From Bdellovibrionales bacterium (lineage in GTDB: Bacteria; Bdellovibrionota; UBA1018; CAIPTA01), in assembly GCA_021730855.1 (NCBI GenBank), contig JAKFYM010000024.1, positions 1 to 20,385 on the forward strand: a DNA stretch of 20,385 bases, given 5' to 3'. Position 1 is the first letter of the stretch. The number at the start of each line of letters is the position of its first letter. The position numbers were made by a program, and so were the translations under genes. Positions 7,717 through 15,800 of this stretch are shown here, piece by piece. The notes under the pieces are model-generated. The model did no database searches, was not told where the DNA came from, and saw nothing but the letters and a program-made list of their open reading frames with translations.

Positions 7717-8431
7717 AGCCAGATCTCCTTAAAAATCCCAGATAGTCTTGCAAGTCCTTGCTCCAATCTCCATCGGCTGCCGAGCGGCTAAAACGCAAGC
7801 CCCAGCCAAAACGATCAGACGTACGAAGCACCGGCTCTACCTCGGCCTCGAGCAGGGTGGCTTGCTCGCTCGAAAAAACACGGACAAAACGGGGAACAAA
7901 GGAAATCTCTTCGTCTTCCGAAAAGACGAAGCATCCGGCCAACCCAAAATTCGAAAGCCTTACTATGGCAGTATCTCCGTTTTCCGAAGAAAGCTCCACT
8001 GAAAGACCGGGAATCCCCTTAGGATAGCTCTCCCACCAGCGGCGCTTTGAATCGTAGTACGGAAGCGTGAGAACTTTTTTCATCTTTTCCCCTAGGAAAA
8101 CTCCTATGGCAAAGAGGGCAAACACCAAAAGCAAAAGAGCGTGCCGCCGCTCCGACATTGCCAAGTAAGTGGTTTGCAGGGCGGCAAGCACCACTCCCAC
8201 ACGAAATAAGGTAATGCCGATGTCCTGCAGCTTCCAAAGAAAGACCGAGGCGGCTGCCGACAAAAGCAAGAGCAAGCAGAGCAGGATCCAAAAAGGCGAA
8301 TATCCGATTTCCCACACCCAGAGCAGGCCACGAAAATTCGAGGCCACTGCGGCATAAGGAAGCACTAGGGAAAAGGGAAGGAGCCAGGGAAGTAAGGCCA
8401 ATGATTCTTTTGAATTTGTGTCTAGCCGCAT
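7703..8431 (-). CDS. Membrane protein with C-terminal PilZ-like domain
   Basis: I place the start at ATG 8431, giving 242 residues. The frame is open to 8629, but that extension would overlap the upstream barrel gene and reads as low-complexity non-protein. The N-terminal half holds about four membrane helices (roughly residues 12-32, 42-65, 73-91 and 97-114). The cytoplasmic C-terminal half (about 125-242) begins with YYDSKRRWWES and has a beta-rich layout ending in FGWGLRFS, resembling membrane-anchored PilZ proteins. The c-di-GMP signature is degenerate: no clear RxxxR, and the expected [D/N]xSxxG reads NFGLAG with Gly replacing Ser. It may therefore be a non-binding PilZ. It is followed by the lipoprotein gene with a 14-base overlap. 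A TGCTACCCT stretch just upstream could be a weak extended -10. Confidence 0.72.
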   Translation of the reverse strand: MRLDTNSKESLALLPWLLPFSLVLPYAAVASNFRGLLWVWEIGYSPFWILLCLLLLLSAAASVFLWKLQDIGITLFRVGVVLAALQTTYLAMSERRHALLLLVFALFAIGVFLGEKMKKVLTLPYYDSKRRWWESYPKGIPGLSVELSSENGDTAIVRLSNFGLAGCFVFSEDEEISFVPRFVRVFSSEQATLLEAEVEPVLRTSDRFGWGLRFSRSAADGDWSKDLQDYLGFLRRSGYEVA

Positions 8432-8529
8432 TCGCTTAAGGGTAGCATGTTTTCCCGCCCGAGCGAAAACTCCGTTTGTTTGCTTGGCAGCGCGCTGGCA
8501 CGTGCGACCGATCGAAAAAACGGAAAGAA

Positions 8530-9375
8530 TTAGAACAGCAGGTTCAGCCCAAAGATGTGATCCCGCTCTTTGGGTCCCGAACCCGTGGTCTTCATCGAAT
8601 AGTCCAGGGAAGCTCGTGGCCCGTTCCAAGAAAGGCCCGCGCTCCAGCCTTTCAACCTACGAACACCTTCTTGGAATCTCCCTGCGCGCAGCACAAAATC
8701 GGCAGCCAAAGAGATTTCTCCACCCGCAGCCCAGCCGCGATCGCCCTTCCGCTGGCCCTTCATGAGGTGGTAGCCATCGGCCATGATCGTGATCCCGGAG
8801 CCAAATGCGTAGACCAATCCGCCCCCCAAAGTCGGCGGCAGTTCTTCTTCTTTAAATAAAATGTTTTCGTACGTGACCCCTCCGCGCAGGCCAGCAAAAA
8901 CGGGGAAAATCGTGCCTATATCGCCCTGAAGGAATTTCGATTCCGTGGGGCCTATACGCTTGGTCACATATCGCCCCTGCAGGCCCACAGCGATCGAGGG
9001 CGTGATTGCTTTCCCTAGGGTGGTGCGGAACTCCGAGCGGTCCTCATAGCCCTGCTGGCCGCCTGTGGTGATGGTCGCCCGTGCCGACCGCACATAACCA
9101 AAACCACCTTTTACGACGGGATTTTGGCCGTCATACGCTCCTACCGACCAGCCCCTACCCCCAGCGTCCCAGTCCTTAATCCTAGGTTTGGTGTAAATAA
9201 GAAAAGCCGAAGACGTATCCAGCATCGCCACGGATGCGGGGTTAGAAAAAAGCGACTCTTTAGCCACACCGGCGCGGTGTGCGCCTCCCAGGCCTTGCAC
9301 CACAGGAGAATCTGCAGTAGCAAAACTATTTGGGCTAGAGAGAAAAACCAGGAGAAGAAAGAGCTTCTGCGTCAT
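8530..9375 (-). CDS. Predicted outer-membrane beta-barrel protein
   Basis: A 281-residue protein starting at ATG 9375, chosen because an AAGAAGA ribosome binding site precedes it; an upstream in-frame start at 9441 would run through the galU promoter. A signal peptide (residues 1-21, ending SFATA) is followed by QGLGGAHRAG and ESLFSNPAS, which resemble the N-terminal plug region of FadL/PorV-type and other small barrels. Many alternating amphipathic strands follow, rich in Gly and aromatic residues, and the chain ends in Phe (GLNLLF), the usual last residue of barrels recognised by the BAM complex. I cannot name the family. It is the first gene of the minus-strand group with the PilZ-like and lipoprotein genes, and is divergent from galU with 43 bases between starts. 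Confidence 0.75.
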   Translation of the reverse strand: MTQKLFLLLVFLSSPNSFATADSPVVQGLGGAHRAGVAKESLFSNPASVAMLDTSSAFLIYTKPRIKDWDAGGRGWSVGAYDGQNPVVKGGFGYVRSARATITTGGQQGYEDRSEFRTTLGKAITPSIAVGLQGRYVTKRIGPTESKFLQGDIGTIFPVFAGLRGGVTYENILFKEEELPPTLGGGLVYAFGSGITIMADGYHLMKGQRKGDRGWAAGGEISLAADFVLRAGRFQEGVRRLKGWSAGLSWNGPRASLDYSMKTTGSGPKERDHIFGLNLLF

Positions 9376-9390
9376 TCTTCTTTCATACCA

Positions 9391-9399
9391 TGCTATAGT
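9391..9399 (+). promoter_or_regulatory. Probable extended -10 promoter of galU
   Basis: TGCTATAGT is an extended -10 element: TG at 9391-9392, one base, then TATAGT at 9394-9399. It would start transcription near 9406, a few bases before the AAGGA ribosome binding site of galU. There is no good -35, which extended -10 promoters can do without. The space between the divergent starts is only 43 bases, so the promoter of the minus-strand barrel gene must overlap it or the galU coding start. Confidence 0.35.
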
Positions 9400-9418
9400 T
9401 TTGAGGCAAAGGAACCCT

Positions 9419-10243
9419 ATGGAAATCAAGAGCGCAGTCATTCCCGTTGCTGGCCGTGGAACTCGTTTTCATCCCGTCACCAAAGTGGTGGCCAAAGAAC
9501 TGTTGCCCCTAGTGGACACGCCCATTCTGCACCATATCGTGCTCGAGGCCGCACGCGCCGGAATCCAACGCATTGTTCTCATCACCAGCAAGGGCAAAAC
9601 TAGTTTGGAAGACTATTTTGATTCCGATTTGGATGACGACCTACTGCGCAAGATCGACATCATTTCCGTGCGCCAAGGGAGCCCGCGGGGTTTGGGGCAT
9701 GCCGTGCTCTGCGCTCGCCCCATTGTGGGCAATGAGCCCTTCGCTGTTCTCCTTGGCGACGACGTGATTGATTCGGAAGTTTCAGTGACTAGGCAGTTGA
9801 TCGATGCCTCCCAGCGTTTTGATGGGTCGCCCGTGGTGGGAGTGATGGAAGTTTCCGAGGAAGACAGCTGCAAGTACGGGATCGTGGGAGGAAAGGAAAT
9901 AGACAAACACACTTTCCTTCTGGATAAGCTCGTGGAAAAGCCCAAGCCAGGCACGGCACCCTCCAATCTTGCCATCCCCGGCCGCTATATCCTCACGCCG
10001 GATATTTTTCCTCTTCTAGAGAACGCAACGCCCACGCTAAATGGTGAAATCCAGCTCACGGACGCATTGCAGGCCTTGGCAAAAAAGCGGAAGATGTACG
10101 CCTACCAATTCACCGGCAAGCGTTTTGATGCTGGAGACAAATTCGGCTACCTGGAGGCCAACTTGCACTACGCAATGAAGCGCCCAGAAATTCGTGAACG
10201 CGCGAAAAAACTCATCCTGCAAATGGCAAAGGAACTGGAATGA
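9419..10243 (+). CDS. galU: UTP-glucose-1-phosphate uridylyltransferase
   Basis: GalU makes UDP-glucose from UTP and glucose-1-phosphate for lipopolysaccharide, capsule and other glycans. This 274-residue protein has the nucleotidyltransferase N-terminus AVIPVAGRGTRFHPVTK, the KELLPLVDTP block, GLGHAVLCARP (near residue 100), FAVLLGDDVID (Mg/UTP site), and VEKPKPGTAPSNLAIPGRYILTP, all diagnostic of GalU rather than RfbA or CugP. ATG 9419 is preceded by AAGGA; a TTG six codons upstream is in frame but has no better signal. Oddities are Arg in place of Leu in the usual GLGTR loop and Gly in place of Pro in the usual LLPDD. Both positions are near the active site, so they deserve checking but do not argue against function. 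It overlaps the next gene as ATGA. Confidence 0.95.
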   Translation: MEIKSAVIPVAGRGTRFHPVTKVVAKELLPLVDTPILHHIVLEAARAGIQRIVLITSKGKTSLEDYFDSDLDDDLLRKIDIISVRQGSPRGLGHAVLCARPIVGNEPFAVLLGDDVIDSEVSVTRQLIDASQRFDGSPVVGVMEVSEEDSCKYGIVGGKEIDKHTFLLDKLVEKPKPGTAPSNLAIPGRYILTPDIFPLLENATPTLNGEIQLTDALQALAKKRKMYAYQFTGKRFDAGDKFGYLEANLHYAMKRPEIRERAKKLILQMAKELE

Positions 10244-10983
10244 ACATTGGGCTCCTGCTTAGCATCTTCTTGCCTCTGAGCGCTCTGGCACAGCTAGTCC
10301 CTGGCTTTTATCTCTATACCCATATGGCGGAACAAAGAGGAAAGGCCGCGCTTCCGGCCTTAGTGCTTTCGGTCTCCCGTCCCCAAAGCTCTGGCACCGA
10401 AGAAACCCTGGGCACTCTCAGCCTCAACAACTGGAAACCCCGCTCGGATGGTTGGCCCACCCTAAGTTTGTTGTTTGCTAACGAACCCGATTTTTTGATT
10501 TCCGCTGTGCAGTCTTTTGGAATCGCCGTAGCAAAAGAACAAGAACTTCTGCGGGCTAGTCGCGAGCAAGTGGCGGCCATGAAAGAGCCGCCTCGTCCCT
10601 TCTACAAACCCGATCGTGCAATGAGCATGAAACGCCTGCGGAAAACATACGCCTGGGTGCACTCCAGCGCCGACAAATCAAAATCCATTTGGATCGAGAG
10701 AGACACCTTTTTGCCACTCAAGATCGCGGCTCCCTGCCCCGAGGCCGTGGGAGACCTCTCCTGGGCTAAAAGCGGCGACAATCAATGCGAGATCGAGTTC
10801 CGCAATATTTCCGGTCTCGCTCAGGGCCGCTTCCAAAACGCGCGCATCGCGCTCTGGAAGGATGGCAGTCCCGTGCTCTTTTTTTCGTTTGAACGCATCT
10901 CTCCAGCCAGGGCGGGTGCCGCGCCGACGGAATCAAAGCTCTCCGGCACGCTCCAAGAGCTAGCCGAAGTGCTCCTGCACTAA
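10240..10983 (+). CDS. Secreted protein of unknown function
   Basis: I do not recognise this 247-residue protein. It starts with a clear signal peptide (MNIGLLLSIFLPLSALA, cleavage before Gln18), so it is exported. The mature protein is mixed in composition, with a probable helix around residues 95-120 and a two-cysteine segment (near residues 167 and 184) that could form a disulfide. The segment SIWIERDTFLPLKI resembles strands of periplasmic lipid- or lipoprotein-binding folds, but this is too weak to assign. It is tied into an operon: ATGA overlap with galU at its start and a one-base TAATG overlap with priA at its end. The context gives no clear role beyond envelope location. Confidence 0.8.
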   Translation: MNIGLLLSIFLPLSALAQLVPGFYLYTHMAEQRGKAALPALVLSVSRPQSSGTEETLGTLSLNNWKPRSDGWPTLSLLFANEPDFLISAVQSFGIAVAKEQELLRASREQVAAMKEPPRPFYKPDRAMSMKRLRKTYAWVHSSADKSKSIWIERDTFLPLKIAAPCPEAVGDLSWAKSGDNQCEIEFRNISGLAQGRFQNARIALWKDGSPVLFFSFERISPARAGAAPTESKLSGTLQELAEVLLH

Positions 10984-13148
10984 TGTTCGCCCAAGTCGCC
11001 GTTCCCCTGCCTCTCTCCTGCCTCACCTATCGCGTTCCGCAGGATGTGCCCCTGTTGCCCGGCACCGCCGTAAAGGTGCGCGTCCGCAAAAAAATCCTCG
11101 ATGGAATTGTGTTTCAGCTCGTGGAGCAGCAAGCCCAAACCAAGTACGAAATTCGTGAGCTAGAAGGAATCTCCGAGGACTTTCCGCAAATCGATGTCGA
11201 TATGCTGCGCGTCCTGGAATGGGCCGCCGACTATTACCACCATCCAATCGGGGAAGTGCTGCGCACTTTCTTGCCGCCAGATCCAGCGCCCCAGAAAAAA
11301 ACACTTTTTCAGCTAAGCCCCAGCGCAATTTTGCGTCTGCAGACGGAAAAAGGCCCCAAAGGCAGCCTGCAAAAAGAAATTTTTCAGCGCTTGCTCGACG
11401 AGGGAGCACAAAGCTTGAGCGGGGCCGAGCGAGCTGCCGCCAATCGGTTGGTGGAAGCAAATTGGCTGGAGAAAAAAATCGTCCTGGACCTGGCTGTGCC
11501 GCCCCCAGGCTCTACCACCTCCGGGCAAGCCCCGAAGCTCACCCAGGCCCAGGCTGTGGCCGTGGAAGCCATTGCCGCGGCCATTGAGAAAAAACAATTT
11601 GAGAGCTTCCTGCTCCAGGGCGTCACGGGCAGCGGCAAGACGGAAGTGTACCTGCGCGCGGCCGAGCATACCCTTCGCCAAGGGCTATCGGTGCTCGTGG
11701 TGGTGCCGGAAATTTCCCTCACTCCGCAGCTGGTATCGCGCTTCCGCGCGCGCCTGGGCGGAAACATCGCGCTCTTACACTCGGGAATTTCCGATGGAGA
11801 GCGCAGCCGCCAATGGCATCTGCTCAATAGCGGCAAGATTCGGATGTGCATTGGGGCACGATCGGCCTCTTTTGCTCCCATACGCGATCTGGGTTTGGTG
11901 ATCGTGGACGAGGAGCACGATGGCGCGCTCAAGCAAGAAGATCATCTGCGCTACCATGCCCGCGATCTTTCCGTGATGCGCGCAAAATTTCGCTCCTGCC
12001 CCGTGGTGCTTGGCAGTGCCACGCCCTCGCTGGAGTCCTTCCACAATGCGCAAGTGGGCCGTTACCGGCACCTGCTCTTGCCAGAGCGGGCCAGCGGCCA
12101 AATAATGCCTGCCGTGACGGTGATCGACCGCACCAAAACCGATCCTGCAGTCTCGATCTCTCCCCAGCTCCAGCGTGCCATTCGCGAAACCATGGCGGAT
12201 GGTGGGCAATCGATGCTGCTGCTCAATCGCCGTGGCTTCTCCTCTTTCCTGCTTTGCAGTAGTTGCGGCCACGTGCCGGAATGCCCGAACTGCAGTGTCT
12301 CGCTCACTAACTACAAAGGCTCGGCCCGCCTCAAATGCCACTATTGCGGCTTCCAATCTGAAATGCCCAAGGCCTGTCAAAAATGCGCTAACGAGACCCT
12401 CGTGGCCGGCACCTTAGGAACCGAATCTTTAGAAGAAGAAGTCCAGCAACTCTTTCCCACCGCGAGAGTGCTACGCATCGATCGCGAGAGCATGGAACGC
12501 AAGGGCGCGCTGGAGGCAGCGCTTTTGTCGATTGCCGCTGGGGATGTGGACATTGTGATCGGCACCCAGATCATCGCCAAAGGGCACGACTTTCCCAATA
12601 TCGCGCTTGTGGCGGTGGTGAATGCCGATTCGAGTTTTCACCTGCCCGACTTTCGCGCAGGCGAAAAGAGTTTTCAATTATTCACACAAATGGCCGGCCG
12701 CGCGGGAAGAGGCAGCCGGCCGGGCCGCGTTTTTCTCCAAACCTTCAGCCCCAATCACCCGAGCATTTTGCACGCCACGACCCACGACTTCTTTCACTTT
12801 GCGGGCGAAGAGCTCAGCGTCCGCCACACGTTCGCCTACCCGCCCTTTGTGCGCATGGCGCGCCTATTGGTCTCTGGGCCTTCCTCCGAATTGGCCGAGG
12901 CAGCAGCCACCAAAATCGCTCAGGCGCTGGAGCGTATGCCTAGAAGCAACGCCAACGTGGACATTGTAGGCCCCTCCCCTGCGGTGCTGATGAAGATTCA
13001 AAATCGTTATCGTTGGAGCTTATTGCTCAAGTCAGCCAGCGTGAAAGAATTGCATTCCCGCCTTCGTGTAGCGATCCTGCAAACGGTGCCCACTCTCGAT
13101 CGCCGTGTACTAGTGCAAGTTGACGTTGATCCCGTTTCCTTGATGTAA
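10983..13148 (+). CDS. priA: Primosomal protein N' (replication restart helicase)
   Basis: PriA recognises stalled replication forks, unwinds DNA 3' to 5' and reloads the replicative helicase. The 721-residue protein has the N-terminal DNA-binding domain (FAQVAVPLPLSCLTYRVP start; WAADYYHHPIGEVLR near residue 80) and a superfamily 2 helicase core with Walker A GVTGSGKTEVY (residues 213-223) and Walker B DEEH (309-312). LGSATPSLES follows, then the PriA zinc region with eight cysteines in CSSCGHVPECPNC and LKCHYCG...ACQKC (about 425-470), and helicase motifs IGTQIIAKGHDF and QMAGRAGRG. Nothing essential is missing and the length is typical. It starts one base inside the stop of the preceding gene, so it is translationally coupled to a cell-envelope operon, and it is followed 4 bases later by the CFI-box gene. 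Confidence 0.97.
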   Translation: MFAQVAVPLPLSCLTYRVPQDVPLLPGTAVKVRVRKKILDGIVFQLVEQQAQTKYEIRELEGISEDFPQIDVDMLRVLEWAADYYHHPIGEVLRTFLPPDPAPQKKTLFQLSPSAILRLQTEKGPKGSLQKEIFQRLLDEGAQSLSGAERAAANRLVEANWLEKKIVLDLAVPPPGSTTSGQAPKLTQAQAVAVEAIAAAIEKKQFESFLLQGVTGSGKTEVYLRAAEHTLRQGLSVLVVVPEISLTPQLVSRFRARLGGNIALLHSGISDGERSRQWHLLNSGKIRMCIGARSASFAPIRDLGLVIVDEEHDGALKQEDHLRYHARDLSVMRAKFRSCPVVLGSATPSLESFHNAQVGRYRHLLLPERASGQIMPAVTVIDRTKTDPAVSISPQLQRAIRETMADGGQSMLLLNRRGFSSFLLCSSCGHVPECPNCSVSLTNYKGSARLKCHYCGFQSEMPKACQKCANETLVAGTLGTESLEEEVQQLFPTARVLRIDRESMERKGALEAALLSIAAGDVDIVIGTQIIAKGHDFPNIALVAVVNADSSFHLPDFRAGEKSFQLFTQMAGRAGRGSRPGRVFLQTFSPNHPSILHATTHDFFHFAGEELSVRHTFAYPPFVRMARLLVSGPSSELAEAAATKIAQALERMPRSNANVDIVGPSPAVLMKIQNRYRWSLLLKSASVKELHSRLRVAILQTVPTLDRRVLVQVDVDPVSLM

Positions 13149-13152
13149 TGTT

Positions 13153-13917
13153 ATGATGAGCGACAATCAAAGCAAGTCGGCGGCAGATAAGATTGCCGAG
13201 CGGTCTAGCCTTCTCGAAGAACAAATCAAAGAAAACCAACGCCGCAAAGAGCAGCGCCAATTTGTCGAAGAATTGTCGAAACGAATCTCCATCGCTCGCG
13301 AAGGACGGGTAGCGATCGAAAAGAACGACACCAAGGGCGCCATCCAGCTGCTTCGTCGTTTCCTGAGCATCACCGCGCGCAGCATGGATGTGGACATTCC
13401 CAATATGTCGCCGGAAAAAATCGAGGCGTCCACGCGCACCGCGGAGTGCTTGCTGATCTCCTCCATTCTTTTTGACCTAATCAAGGTCATGAGCACCATC
13501 GATACCGCAGAAGCTAAGGAAGAACGCTTGCTCTACCATCGGCTCTTCATTCGTTTCACTTTGGGGCAGCCGTTCCAAGCCTATTCCGCGGAGAACTTGC
13601 GAAAATACGTGGTCTACCGCCGGAACATAAAATACAAATCGGAGTTTTGGGCCACCTACCACGCCGTCCGCATCAAGAGATTTTGTTTTGTGGCCACCTG
13701 GGCTTTCGGGGCAGACGATTGCGCGCCCGTGCTGCGATTGCAGCATTTTCGCGACCAAGCCCTAGGGCCTTATGCTCTCGGTCGGGCCTTCATTGAAGTG
13801 TACTACTGGATGGGCCCCACGCTCACGCGCGGCCTGGACTTAGTCCCGGGCAGCAAAACAGCCTGCCGCTTTCTGCTAGCACGCATTGCAGCGCGCTTGC
13901 CGAATCCAAAAAACTAG
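13153..13917 (+). CDS. CFI-box C-terminal domain protein
   Basis: This 254-residue protein has a charged, probably coiled-coil N-terminus (about 8-48), a helical middle (50-150) of no known family, and a C-terminal element starting at Cys178 that reads CFVATWAFG, then VLRLQHFRDQAL, GRAFIEVYYWMGP and a hydrophobic tail. This is the layout of the CFI-box C-terminal domain (typical form CFIATAAYG, then an arginine-rich VLRxFRD segment, then G-x-x-F-x-x-x-YY-x-x-SP). It is found in otherwise unrelated proteins and has no established function. Here the second Ala of the box is Trp and the third position is Val. No signal peptide is visible. ATG 13153 is followed at once by a second ATG at 13156 that could also start it. 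It overlaps convergent lepB by 4 bases through a shared CTAG. Confidence 0.8.
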   Translation: MMSDNQSKSAADKIAERSSLLEEQIKENQRRKEQRQFVEELSKRISIAREGRVAIEKNDTKGAIQLLRRFLSITARSMDVDIPNMSPEKIEASTRTAECLLISSILFDLIKVMSTIDTAEAKEERLLYHRLFIRFTLGQPFQAYSAENLRKYVVYRRNIKYKSEFWATYHAVRIKRFCFVATWAFGADDCAPVLRLQHFRDQALGPYALGRAFIEVYYWMGPTLTRGLDLVPGSKTACRFLLARIAARLPNPKN

Positions 13918-14660
13918 CGAATCAGGGTGCCAATTCGTTCTGGGCGAAATTGGAAGCGGAACTCGTTCTCCATATAGAAAACGAAATTCAGCCAGACAAA
14001 CATCGCCTTGCCCTTAATGTTCTCCATAGGCACAAAACCCCAGGCGCGGCTATCGGAGCTCTTGTCGCGATTGTCGCCCATGGCGAGAAGCTTGCCGGGC
14101 GGCACTTCCACAGGACCATAGTCGGAGTTCAGAAGGTTGTTCATATTGTAAAGGACAGGGTGTTTCGCCCCCACCAAATCCTCATGATAGAGCGTGAGCA
14201 CGCGACGATCATCATCGTTCTCAATCCCTGCCTCTAAGGAAGGATCGGTGAAGCGCTCAATACGCACTTCCTGCTTGTTCACGTAGAGCACCTTATCGCG
14301 AATCTGGATTTCATCCCCGGGTAAGCCCACCACCCGCTTGATATACATCATCGATTTATCAATGGGATAACGGAACACGATCACATCGCCCCGGGCCGGC
14401 GGCGATTGTTTGGTCAAATACACAGGCTCATCCAAGAAAAACTCGGTGAAAGGTACCTTAAAGCCATAGGCGAATTTGTTCACGAAGATGTGGTCCCCAA
14501 TAAAAAGAGTGGGGATCATCGATCCGGAAGGAATCTTATAGGGCTCAATAATGGAAGAACGCAGGAACATGACGAGCACGATGGCAATGGCCAATTGCTT
14601 TCCGGTATCGGCCAACCAGTCTCTTGTCCTGGCCCAGGCGCCCGTGGAACGACTTTTCAT
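13914..14660 (-). CDS. lepB: Signal peptidase I
   Basis: LepB removes signal peptides from proteins exported through Sec or Tat, using a Ser/Lys dyad on the periplasmic face. The 248-residue protein has one N-terminal membrane anchor (about residues 20-38). It then has box B with catalytic Ser47 in PSGSMIPT, box C, box D with catalytic Lys108 in MYIKRVVGLPGD, and box E GDNRDKSSDSRAWGFVP. A long insert between boxes D and E (about 130-185) is typical of Gram-negative forms. A strong AAAGGA ribosome binding site precedes ATG 14660. It is divergent from the LptF/G-type permease (57 bases apart) and its stop shares a CTAG palindrome with the end of the CFI-box gene. Confidence 0.96.
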   Translation of the reverse strand: MKSRSTGAWARTRDWLADTGKQLAIAIVLVMFLRSSIIEPYKIPSGSMIPTLFIGDHIFVNKFAYGFKVPFTEFFLDEPVYLTKQSPPARGDVIVFRYPIDKSMMYIKRVVGLPGDEIQIRDKVLYVNKQEVRIERFTDPSLEAGIENDDDRRVLTLYHEDLVGAKHPVLYNMNNLLNSDYGPVEVPPGKLLAMGDNRDKSSDSRAWGFVPMENIKGKAMFVWLNFVFYMENEFRFQFRPERIGTLIR

Positions 14661-14679
14661 AGGTATCCTTTCGCTGCCG

Positions 14680-14708
14680 AGTGTAGCAGCAGGGTCGGAT
14701 TATGATAA
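14680..14708 (-). promoter_or_regulatory. Probable sigma-70-type promoter of lepB
   Basis: Read on the minus strand there is TTATCA (14708-14703), a 17-base spacer, and TACACT (14685-14680). The -10 is preceded by TGC (extended -10). Transcription would start about 12 bases upstream of the lepB AAAGGA ribosome binding site region. The permease promoter in the other direction must share the same 57-base gap; TATGAT at 14701-14706 is a candidate -10 for it but has no visible -35. Confidence 0.4.
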
Positions 14709-14717
14709 GTTTAATTT

Positions 14718-15797
14718 GTGACCATACTTGACCGCTATATCGCCAGGGAATTTTGGAAAGGCCTCTTGGCCGCCATGATCACCTTCCTCGTGCTCTACCT
14801 AGGTGGAGACACCATGCGTCAGGGGATAAAAGACGACATCCCCCCGGCATATGCCCTGCAGTTTACGTTCTACCAAATGCCCGAAGTGCTGGTGCTGCTC
14901 CTACCAGCCGCCTGTCTGATGGGCGTCTTGATTTGCCTCTCGGGTCTGGCGCGCCGGAACGAGCTCACCGCGATGTTTGCCAGTGGCGTGAGCCTCACGC
15001 GTATGTCCTTTGTGCTGCTGAGCCTTGTCTTCATGCTCTGCTGTGTTTCCTTCGTGATCACCGATCGCGTGGTGCCCCCGCTCGCGAAAATCCGCGCGCA
15101 CTTTCAGCGCACCGTGATCCAGGGCAAGCCGGATTTGCAGTCAGACATCAAGCAAAACAAGATTTGGTACCGCAGCCGCAACTTGATCTACAACATCCGC
15201 ACCTTCGACACCCTGAAGAACCGGATTTCCGGCATTTCGATCTACACTTTCAGCGACAATTTCGACCTCATCCAGCAGATCGAAGCCAATACGGCAGACT
15301 ATACCGACGGCAAATGGCTGCTCGGCAACGGCCTCGTGACCATCTTTGATAGTGAGACCGGCTATCCGATGACCCGGCATTTTACCACGCAGCTGATGAG
15401 CCTGAACGAGACCCCGGATGATTTTAAGGAGATCGAAAAAGAGGTGGAGACCCTGCGCCTCAAAAATCTTTGGCGCTACATCCAGCGCACCAAGGAAGCG
15501 GGGATCGACACTCGTGCCTATGAGGTCACCTTTTGGTCTAAAATCAGCCTTTCCCTCGTGCCCCTAGTGATGGCCCTGCTCGGGATTCCCTTTGCTACAC
15601 AACACCACCGTAGCTCTAGTTTCGCTCGCGATGTTTCGCTCTGCTTTTTCATTGTTCTCGTCTATTGGCTCTGCTTCTCCTCGGCCCTTTCCATGGGAAA
15701 ATCCGGCTGGTTTCCGCCTTTTTGGGCGGCCTGGACACCTAACATCCTCTTTTTCTGCTTTGGGGTTTTCATGGTAGTAAAGAGCAAACGAGCGTGA
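14718..15797 (+). CDS. LptF/LptG-family LPS export permease
   Basis: A 359-residue polytopic permease of the YjgP/YjgQ (LptF/LptG) family, the membrane part of the LptB2FG transporter that extracts lipopolysaccharide from the inner membrane. It starts in the family manner (TILDRYIAREFWKG), has three N-terminal helices (about 12-32, 52-75 and 96-118) with the cytoplasmic coupling region around LARRNELTAMFASGVS, a periplasmic jellyroll domain (about 120-265), and three C-terminal helices (about 275-292, 303-321 and 330-352). Only one of the LptF/LptG pair is in the window. The sequence leans towards LptG, but I cannot separate them safely. The start is GTG 14718 with a poor ribosome binding site. 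def begins 3 bases after its stop. Confidence 0.9.
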   Translation: MTILDRYIAREFWKGLLAAMITFLVLYLGGDTMRQGIKDDIPPAYALQFTFYQMPEVLVLLLPAACLMGVLICLSGLARRNELTAMFASGVSLTRMSFVLLSLVFMLCCVSFVITDRVVPPLAKIRAHFQRTVIQGKPDLQSDIKQNKIWYRSRNLIYNIRTFDTLKNRISGISIYTFSDNFDLIQQIEANTADYTDGKWLLGNGLVTIFDSETGYPMTRHFTTQLMSLNETPDDFKEIEKEVETLRLKNLWRYIQRTKEAGIDTRAYEVTFWSKISLSLVPLVMALLGIPFATQHHRSSSFARDVSLCFFIVLVYWLCFSSALSMGKSGWFPPFWAAWTPNILFFCFGVFMVVKSKRA

Positions 15798-15800
15798 ACG

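Noticed and set aside
8432..8629. N-terminal extension of the PilZ-like gene to 8629
   Set aside because: It would overlap the barrel gene by 100 bases, has no ribosome binding site, and does not look like protein; the membrane domain starts after ATG 8431.
14753..15349. 198-codon open frame on the plus strand inside the LptF/G-type gene
   Set aside because: It is a frame shadow rich in Arg, His, Pro and Ala, with no signal or family resemblance.
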